Source: Oceanobacillus alkalisoli (lineage in GTDB: Bacteria; Bacillota; Bacilli; Bacillales; Amphibacillaceae). Taken from it: a stretch of DNA of 64,000 bases. Positions 58,361 to 64,000 of the stretch are shown here, piece after piece. A program made the position numbers and the translations under genes. The stretch covers positions 1 to 64,000 of the forward strand of contig NZ_JAKGBW010000008.1 of NCBI RefSeq assembly GCF_021556485.1, read 5' to 3'. Each line of letters begins with the position of its first letter. The first letter of the stretch is position 1. The notes under the pieces were generated by a model, which saw only the letters and a program-made list of their open reading frames with translations, was not told where the DNA came from and searched no databases.

Positions 58361-59878
58361 ATGACGGGCCATACTATTCCACAATTTCCAGAATCTTATT
58401 GGTTAACAAGCAATGACACACTCTCTGAATTCCCACCACTGGAAGAGGATATTAAAGCAGATGTTACGATTGTCGGCGCAGGAATTACCGGACTCACAGC
58501 AGCTTATCTTTTAGCAAACGAAGGACTACGCATCGCTATAGTGGATGCAGGACGATTGATGAGCGGTACAACAGGACATACGACGGCGAAGATTACAACA
58601 CAGCATGGACTAATTTATGATGAATTGATATCCAATGTGGGAGCAGAAAAAGCTAAATTATATTATGAATCAAATGAAGCAGCGAAACAATATCTGAAAC
58701 AGATGATCAATCAGTTGGATATCTCCTGTGATTATAAAGAACAAGATGCAATCCTTTATGCAACGACAAAGGAATATGAGGCGAAAATCGAACGGGAAGC
58801 GAAAGCCTATGAACGGCTCGGTATTCCCGGTACACTTACAACGGATATTCCACTTGATATACCTATTAAGAATGCATTGATTATGAAGGAGCAAGCACAA
58901 TTTCATCCTGTGAAATTTTTACAGTATATCGTTCAAGAACTGAAGAAAAAGGATGTAAAGATTTACGAACAGACGACAGCAGTGAAAGTTGAAAAAGGTG
59001 ATAATCAAAAAGTTGTCATGAGGAATGGGGCGCAAGTTTTAAGTAAACATATACTTGTTGCGAGCCACTTTCCATTTCATGAAGGGTTCGGTCTATATGC
59101 AGCCCGCATGGATGTGGAACGTTCTTATATCATCGCTGCTAAAATGAAAAAGACTTATCCAGGGGGAATGTACCTTCAAGCAGATCCCCCCGTACATTCG
59201 CTCCGAAGTGTAACGATTGATGGAGAAGAAATGGTTCTCATCGGCGGAATGACCCACAAGACAGGTAAGGAAACGGAAACACACAAGTTGTATGAGTCGC
59301 TGCGGGCTTTTGGTGATGAATTATTTGAAATAGAAGATATTCCATACCATTGGTCGGCACAGGATTTAATTACCTTGGATAAAGTGCCTTATATTGGAGA
59401 ATTGACTCCGAATCATCCATATGTAACGGTTGCGACTGGATTCAGGAAATGGGGGATGACAAATAGTGTTGTTGCAGCTAAGCTTTTTTATGACCGAGTA
59501 CTTAGGCAGAAAAATAAATACGAAGAGCTGTACACCCCGTCTCGTTTCCATGCGAAAGCAAGCATTCCTTCACTTGTCGAGGTTAATAAAAAGGTCGTTA
59601 CGAGCCTTGTAAAAGGAAAACTTGAAAGACCGGACCGATCTCCGGAATCCCTGGCAAACGATGAAGGTGCAATCGTTACGCTGAATGGTCAAAGAAAAGG
59701 TGCTTATAAAGATGAACAAGGACAGCTTCATATCGTTGACACGACTTGCACGCATGCTGGGTGTGAGGTGAATTGGAATGACGGAGAGCGGACATGGGAC
59801 TGTCCTTGTCATGGTTCACGATTCGATTATACGGGTGAAGTAATCGAAGGACCTGCAGAAAAGCCATTAAAAAAATAA
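58361..59878 (+). CDS. FAD-dependent oxidoreductase with C-terminal Rieske [2Fe-2S] domain (YhfW-like)
   Basis: 505 residues. The N-terminal DAO-type FAD domain begins VTIVGAGITGLTAAYLLANEG (GxGxxG), with GTTGHTTAKITTQHGLIY. The C-terminal ~85 residues form a Rieske domain with CTHAGC and CPCHGS cluster motifs. The order and length match B. subtilis YhfW, whose substrate is not known. ATG 58361 lies behind GGTTGGAGGACAAAGTAT. It probably oxidises an amine or hydroxy acid in the cytosol. Confidence 0.9.
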   Translation: MTGHTIPQFPESYWLTSNDTLSEFPPLEEDIKADVTIVGAGITGLTAAYLLANEGLRIAIVDAGRLMSGTTGHTTAKITTQHGLIYDELISNVGAEKAKLYYESNEAAKQYLKQMINQLDISCDYKEQDAILYATTKEYEAKIEREAKAYERLGIPGTLTTDIPLDIPIKNALIMKEQAQFHPVKFLQYIVQELKKKDVKIYEQTTAVKVEKGDNQKVVMRNGAQVLSKHILVASHFPFHEGFGLYAARMDVERSYIIAAKMKKTYPGGMYLQADPPVHSLRSVTIDGEEMVLIGGMTHKTGKETETHKLYESLRAFGDELFEIEDIPYHWSAQDLITLDKVPYIGELTPNHPYVTVATGFRKWGMTNSVVAAKLFYDRVLRQKNKYEELYTPSRFHAKASIPSLVEVNKKVVTSLVKGKLERPDRSPESLANDEGAIVTLNGQRKGAYKDEQGQLHIVDTTCTHAGCEVNWNDGERTWDCPCHGSRFDYTGEVIEGPAEKPLKK

Positions 59879-59913
59879 AGTATAGACCCGAATGGAGAGC
59901 GGGTCTGTACTTT
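59877..59913 (+). terminator. Terminator of the Rieske oxidoreductase gene
   Basis: AAAGTATAGACCCG (59877-59890) pairs with CGGGTCTGTACTTT (59900-59913) with one mismatch, followed by ATTTTTTT. Confidence 0.85.
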
Positions 59914-60081
59914 ATTTTTTTATGAATAAACCAAGAATACCCCCGACTTCAGTCATAAGAAGTTCAAACAAAAGGAGTATTTTGATTATTTTAGTAAATC
60001 ACCCTTGTGTTTTTTGTTGAAATCGGTTACAATTAATTAACTGAAAATTAGGATAGGACATTAAAAAAGGGTGGTGAAGTT

Positions 60082-60549
60082 ATGGTAACGTTGAAAATGT
60101 TGAAACCTTACTACATTAAGAATGAAAAGAACTTTGTCCGAATCATTTTAGCGTATCAATATTTTTCCGTCATTATTAAAAACAAAGTCTATCAGTTCAT
60201 CCCTGTAGAATCCAATGAAATTCGCGTTAACCGCCGCACGGAGAAAATTGAGAACATCGATGCGGTCTTTGCTTTTCAGAATGGCAAAGAAATTGTTAAT
60301 GTCCCAATGGTGAAGCTCATTACCTTACCTGAGTTTTTGGAACAGATTCATGATATTGCAAGACCATATTACTTCAGTGCCCAAAAACAGGTAGAAACAG
60401 AAACGCGCGAAGATTATACAGCGGTTATTACCGAACTGGAACGCCAAAACGTATTACGACTTATCGATAAAGCACTAGACGAACGAGATGAAGATACATT
60501 TAAAGCATTGGCAACAATCTTAGTGGATATGGAGCAGGAGCAGCAATGA
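60082..60549 (+). CDS. IDEAL-domain protein
   Basis: 155 residues, soluble. The C-terminal ~30 residues (LIDKALDERDEDTFKALATIL) match the IDEAL domain, a short helical motif of small Bacillales proteins. The N-terminal ~110 residues (YYIKNEKNFVRIILAYQYFSVI, FIPVESNEIRVNRRTEKIE) are not recognised. ATG 60082 follows AAGGGTGGTGAAGTT. It stands alone between terminators. Confidence 0.72.
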   Translation: MVTLKMLKPYYIKNEKNFVRIILAYQYFSVIIKNKVYQFIPVESNEIRVNRRTEKIENIDAVFAFQNGKEIVNVPMVKLITLPEFLEQIHDIARPYYFSAQKQVETETREDYTAVITELERQNVLRLIDKALDERDEDTFKALATILVDMEQEQQ

Positions 60550-60555
60550 AAAAAG

Positions 60556-60591
60556 AAAAAGCTGGCAGAGAAATTTCTCTGCCAGCTTTTT
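60556..60591. terminator. Bidirectional terminator between IDEAL and pbpC genes
   Basis: AAAAAGCTGGCAGAGA (60556-60571) and TCTCTGCCAGCTTTTT (60576-60591) are perfect 16-bp arms between two convergent genes; the stem reaches into the pbpC stop codon. Confidence 0.92.
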
Positions 60592-62638
60592 AATCATCCT
60601 GACTTTCTTGTTCGCCTGGATAAATTTGATTCATCACGTCAACGAATTGTCCGACTGTATAGCCATTCGGTTTATCTTCCGTTTTTTCCATCATCATTGC
60701 AATTAAAATATCTCGCGATTCATGCGGATAACCGACAAACCAACTATTAATGGATCCGCCTGTTTCGGCAGTCAATTTTAATTCTACTGTTCCTGTTTTA
60801 CCAGCGAGCGGGACATTCGCATCTTCCGCTTGCTGTGCTGTACCATCTGTAACAACAGCCCGAAGAATGTCATCTATTCGTTGGGCTTCTTCTTTTGCAA
60901 CGAGACCTTCTTTCCAGATTTGTCCTGTTTCTTCATCAAGAAGCAGGGTAGGCTGCAACATATTTCCCTCGTTTAAAAATGTCGTATACGAAGTGGCTAA
61001 ATGTAGTGCAGTCATTTCAAGTTCTCCTTGACCGTAACTAGAGTTCGCGAGCAAGACCTCATCAGCTAACCCACCGTTGTTTGAAATCGTTGACGTTGCG
61101 ATTGGATATTCGTAAGGGAATTCTTCTTCAAATCCGAACCGTTTAAATTCCTCAATAAACGCATCACTGCCCATGTCTACTGCTTGCATGGCGAAGTAAA
61201 TATTGTCGGAGCGGAGGAGGGCGTCTTTTAAATCGACGGGACCATTCGATAAAGAAACTCGTGTCACTTTGTAGTCGCCCCATTCTTCACCCTTACTCCA
61301 TTGTAATCCATCAATCTCAAACGTTTCCTCTGGATCAAGTGTACCTGCATGGATACCAGCAGCTGCTGTGACAGGCTTGATGACGGACCCAGGTGCAAAA
61401 CTTGCTGCGAACCGATTGACGAGAGGTTGTTTCGGATCCTTCTCTAAATCGTCCCATACGTTATTGGTGCCATAAAGAATTTCATTCGGATCAAATGATG
61501 GGGCACTCACAAGTGCAAGCGTCTCTCCTGTTTGTGGGTCAATTGCTGCAGCAGTACCGGCATCGTCTTTATAAACGTTAAAAATTTTCTCTTGAGTATT
61601 TATATCAATTGTAAGTTGGATCGTTTTGCCATTTTCAACCGGCTTTTCTGCAATGGTAACTTCACTGCCGTCTTCTTTACGAATGAACACGGTGACTCCT
61701 CGTTTACCTTTCAGTTGCTCTTCATATAGTTGTTCCAAACCACGCCGGCCAACTTTGTCATTCGGCCCGTATTCATCGCTGTCTGTACTTTCCAGGAATT
61801 CTGCTGTAATGTCACCGATATAACCGACTAAATGAGCAGTTGCCTCACCGCCGGGATAGATGCGGCCTGTCATATCCTTTTTTTGCACACCGGATATTGC
61901 CATTAATTGATCATAGATATCTTTGTCCGTCGGGAGGATTGTCGTAATCGGAACAAATAGATGATCCTCCACCCAATCAGCATCCAGTGCTTCATTAATT
62001 TTTTCTTCATTCATATTTAAAATGCCGGCCATTTCCGCGATTGATTGTTCCTTGTTCTCTAACTCTCCAGGCTTAATGCCGATTTGGTAAACATAATCAT
62101 TTATTGCTAGCGGCATCTGATTCCGGTCGAGAATCTCACCACGCACTGGCTGTACAGGTTGAATGCCGATTTCTCCGCCATTCTGAAGTTCCGGATGAAT
62201 AAAACCAGCATCCCAATTAACAAACCAGCTTAATTCGGCATCATCTTCCTCACTGACTGGTTCTTGAACAAGTGTTGCTTCATAATTAAAAACAATTGGT
62301 CCGGCAAAGGATTCCAGCTCAACAGAGAAGGGAAGGGTGACGCTCGGATTCTCTTCCTCAGCTAATGCTTTTACTTCTTCCTCAGAAAGTTCATCAAAGG
62401 TAATCTCGATATTTTCCACATCTAAATCTTCATAGATTTTTGCGTATCGTTCGACTGATTGTTCGGGTGTTATGTTCGATTTTGTCTCCTTGCTGAACAT
62501 ATCATAGACCTCTTCAAATTCCTGCTCACTCCAATGAGAAGTAAAAGTGGAAAATCGTTCATTTGGTGAAACTTGTTCTTCCTTGGAGCATGCTACTAAT
62601 GCTAAAGCAACAAATATCAATAGAAAAGCACGTTTCAT
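60590..62638 (-). CDS. pbpC: Penicillin-binding protein 3-type transpeptidase with MecA_N domain (PbpC)
   Basis: 682 residues. The lipoprotein signal ends ALVACS (Cys 17). The MecA_N/NTF2-like domain (about 25-145), the PBP dimer domain (about 160-325, beginning PVRGEILDRNQMPLAIN) and the transpeptidase follow. Active-site motifs are SVIK (in FAASFAPGSVIKPVTA), SDN and KTGT (AGKTGTVELK). It cross-links peptidoglycan on the outer face. The layout and size match B. subtilis PBP3 and distant PBP2a, a low-affinity class, but actual beta-lactam affinity cannot be inferred. ATG 62638. Confidence 0.9.
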   Translation of the reverse strand: MKRAFLLIFVALALVACSKEEQVSPNERFSTFTSHWSEQEFEEVYDMFSKETKSNITPEQSVERYAKIYEDLDVENIEITFDELSEEEVKALAEEENPSVTLPFSVELESFAGPIVFNYEATLVQEPVSEEDDAELSWFVNWDAGFIHPELQNGGEIGIQPVQPVRGEILDRNQMPLAINDYVYQIGIKPGELENKEQSIAEMAGILNMNEEKINEALDADWVEDHLFVPITTILPTDKDIYDQLMAISGVQKKDMTGRIYPGGEATAHLVGYIGDITAEFLESTDSDEYGPNDKVGRRGLEQLYEEQLKGKRGVTVFIRKEDGSEVTIAEKPVENGKTIQLTIDINTQEKIFNVYKDDAGTAAAIDPQTGETLALVSAPSFDPNEILYGTNNVWDDLEKDPKQPLVNRFAASFAPGSVIKPVTAAAGIHAGTLDPEETFEIDGLQWSKGEEWGDYKVTRVSLSNGPVDLKDALLRSDNIYFAMQAVDMGSDAFIEEFKRFGFEEEFPYEYPIATSTISNNGGLADEVLLANSSYGQGELEMTALHLATSYTTFLNEGNMLQPTLLLDEETGQIWKEGLVAKEEAQRIDDILRAVVTDGTAQQAEDANVPLAGKTGTVELKLTAETGGSINSWFVGYPHESRDILIAMMMEKTEDKPNGYTVGQFVDVMNQIYPGEQESQDD

Positions 62639-62760
62639 TTTATTTATTCCGCCCCCTGATTCGTCATATATACCTAGTATATCATCATGTAAGTATTGTT
62701 TATAGGAAAAATCTGTGAAAAATGTTTCAATTATAACTGGGTAAAATGAATGTGATTAGA

Positions 62761-62799
62761 GAAAAACGCCGAGGGACAATAACTCCCTTGGCGTTTTTC
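62761..62799 (-). terminator. Terminator of the LCP gene
   Basis: GAAAAACGCCGAGGGA (62761-62776) pairs with TCCCTTGGCGTTTTTC (62784-62799), ending next to the LCP stop codon. Confidence 0.9.
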
Positions 62800-62800
62800 T

Positions 62801-63742
62801 TTAACCTTCCATATGACTTCTAATTTCAGAATTAATTCTGTTGAATTCTGAGTCCGGCACCACATAGTACCAAATACCATTAATGGTTGAACCAGAACCT
62901 TCAATCTCAAGCGTTTCAATATTATGTCTTGTTCCAAGATATCCAGTGAAAAGGGTTTGGATCTTTTGCATATCCAAGTCGGTCTGAACGTTGCCGCCAA
63001 GGATATCAAGAATCTCACCGAATTTCGTAATATTGGAGAAACTTGCACCTTTGTTCATTGCAGCAGTAATAACCGCCCGTTGTCTATCATTCCGTCCCAT
63101 ATCACCACGTGGATCTTGTTTTCGCATCCGGATGTAATCAAGTGCTTGTTCTCCATTTAAGTGAATCGCCCCTTCAGCAAAATTAGAACCACCTTGGGAG
63201 AAGTTTTGCGTATTATTCACGGTTACTCCGCCAATTGCATCAATTCCCTGTTTAAATCCTTCCATATTTACGCGTGAATACACATGAACCGGGATATCGA
63301 ATGCCTCTTCAACCGTTTGGACGGCTAATTCCACTCCGCCGAAAGCGTAGGCGTGGTTAATTTTATCCATTCCACGCGTCGGAATATTAACATATGTATC
63401 CCGTGGAATGCTTAACATAATCATCGAGTCTGTCCTCGGATTCAAAGACATTAGAATCATCGTATCAGATCTTCCTTGATCCCCGGGCCGTTCGTCGACT
63501 CCAAGCAATAACATATTTACAGAAGCTTTTTCATCAAATATTTCTTTGATTACCTTTTGCCGCTCCGGGTCTTCATCTCTTGCAAGCGGAGTGTGCATTG
63601 TATCTACAGCACTGCCAAGTTGACTATATACGTAAAAAGCAAGTCCTCCAATTGTAATAATGAACAGTAATAAAATTCCACCAACCCAATATGGCCATTT
63701 ACGTCTCTTTTTTCCACTACTTCTTTGCATTCTCGCTACCAC
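62801..63742 (-). CDS. LytR-CpsA-Psr (LCP) family wall-polymer ligase
   Basis: 313 residues. A basic cytoplasmic start (MQRSSGKKRRKWPYW), one membrane helix (about 19-41) and an extracellular LCP domain: NMLLLGVDERPGDQGRSDTMILMSLN, SIPRDTYVNIPTRGMDKINHAYAFGG and LDYIRMRKQDPRGDMGRNDRQRAVI, with the conserved Arg and Asp residues that bind pyrophosphate and metal. It attaches teichoic acids or other glycopolymers to peptidoglycan, like TagT/U/V. GTG 63742 has the right spacing (9 bp) behind AAGAGGAG; ATG 63730 does not. Confidence 0.92.
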   Translation of the reverse strand: MVARMQRSSGKKRRKWPYWVGGILLLFIITIGGLAFYVYSQLGSAVDTMHTPLARDEDPERQKVIKEIFDEKASVNMLLLGVDERPGDQGRSDTMILMSLNPRTDSMIMLSIPRDTYVNIPTRGMDKINHAYAFGGVELAVQTVEEAFDIPVHVYSRVNMEGFKQGIDAIGGVTVNNTQNFSQGGSNFAEGAIHLNGEQALDYIRMRKQDPRGDMGRNDRQRAVITAAMNKGASFSNITKFGEILDILGGNVQTDLDMQKIQTLFTGYLGTRHNIETLEIEGSGSTINGIWYYVVPDSEFNRINSEIRSHMEG

Positions 63743-63941
63743 TTGTAAATTCTCCTCTTATGTATAATGTTCCCCATGAACAGGGAAAGCGTTTTTTTAA
63801 AAAAACAGGCCCTATAGACCTTAAACAATTGTCAGTTACTTTTACTGTATAAAATTATAGCCGAATTAGTTCATTTCGTCTATAAGAACTTGCATGAATT
63901 TGGTAAAATATGTGGAAGTATGTCGCTTATCAAGGAAAAAT

Positions 63942-63977
63942 AAAAGCCCGAGATGACTTTATTCATCTTGAGCTTTT
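63942..63977. terminator. Terminator-like hairpin near the right edge
   Basis: AAAAGCCCGAGATGA (63942-63956) pairs with TCATCTTGAGCTTTT (63963-63977) with two mismatches. It probably ends a gene on the minus strand that starts beyond the window, or separates it from the LCP promoter. No gene is visible in 63743-64000. Confidence 0.6.
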
Positions 63978-64000
63978 ACAGGGAAAGCGTACATGATATA

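Overview
The window is a chromosomal segment from a low-GC, Gram-positive member of the Bacillales, most like Oceanobacillus, Virgibacillus or a related Bacillaceae genus. The evidence is AGGAGG-type ribosome sites, sigma-A promoters, a sigma-D motility promoter, CcpA (cre) and BirA operators, a decayed Ger(x)C spore-germination gene, sortase B with NPKTG-anchored NEAT proteins, an LCP wall ligase and a MecA_N-type penicillin-binding protein. Several secreted proteins are very acidic, as in halotolerant bacilli. The genus is inferred, not proven. No rRNA, tRNA or CRISPR array is visible.

Layout. 0-4.5 kb: the end of an IS1182-type insertion sequence, an acyl-CoA ligase, a wrecked lactate 2-monooxygenase gene, bioY with a BirA operator, and an RluA-type pseudouridine synthase. 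4.7-12 kb: an acyltransferase/DUF6320 pair, an amino-acid permease, a GntR(YtrA)-ABC operon and the purine permease pbuG. 12-18 kb: a stress-type SDR, an ArsA-like ATPase with a small partner ending in Cys-Cys, cstA, and an acetyl-CoA synthetase gene broken by one missing T. 18-25 kb: a polar amino-acid ABC operon interrupted by a palindromic repeat, a Ger(x)C relic, an ABC/LytTR/DUF3021 operon and a CDF transporter. 25.7-32 kb: a complete NEAT/ABC/sortase B haem-uptake locus with the same gene order as the Listeria srtB locus. 32-40 kb: a DASS anion symporter, a hypothetical protein, and a divergent TetR / MMPL-YhgE-like export module. 40-47.9 kb: M20 hydrolase, FMN reductase, large catalase, DUF454, thiolase, phosphoesterase and flavodoxin. 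48-52.7 kb: a sigma-D-driven MCP-cheA-cheW operon. 53-64 kb: MFS-HAD pair, DUF2089 pair, folT, a two-domain ATPase, a Rieske oxidoreductase, an IDEAL protein, pbpC and an LCP protein.

The gaps between genes are unusually rich in repeats. There are four copies of a ~116-bp palindrome, at least six GGGGTCAG...CTGACCCC hairpins plus a half copy and a related variant, three copies of a GC-rich element with TIRs (up to ~500 bp), and two to three solitary elements that resemble the 3' end and omega-RNA of TnpB (IS200/IS605-type) transposons. A tnpB-like gene fragment lies next to a pseudoknot-capable segment at 52.7-53.0 kb. These elements, not a new protein operon, are the most unusual part of the window. 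The best protein-level candidates for follow-up are the ArsA/CC-ending pair, the haem locus with Tyr-His NEAT motifs, and the two-domain ATPase with a degenerate first P-loop.
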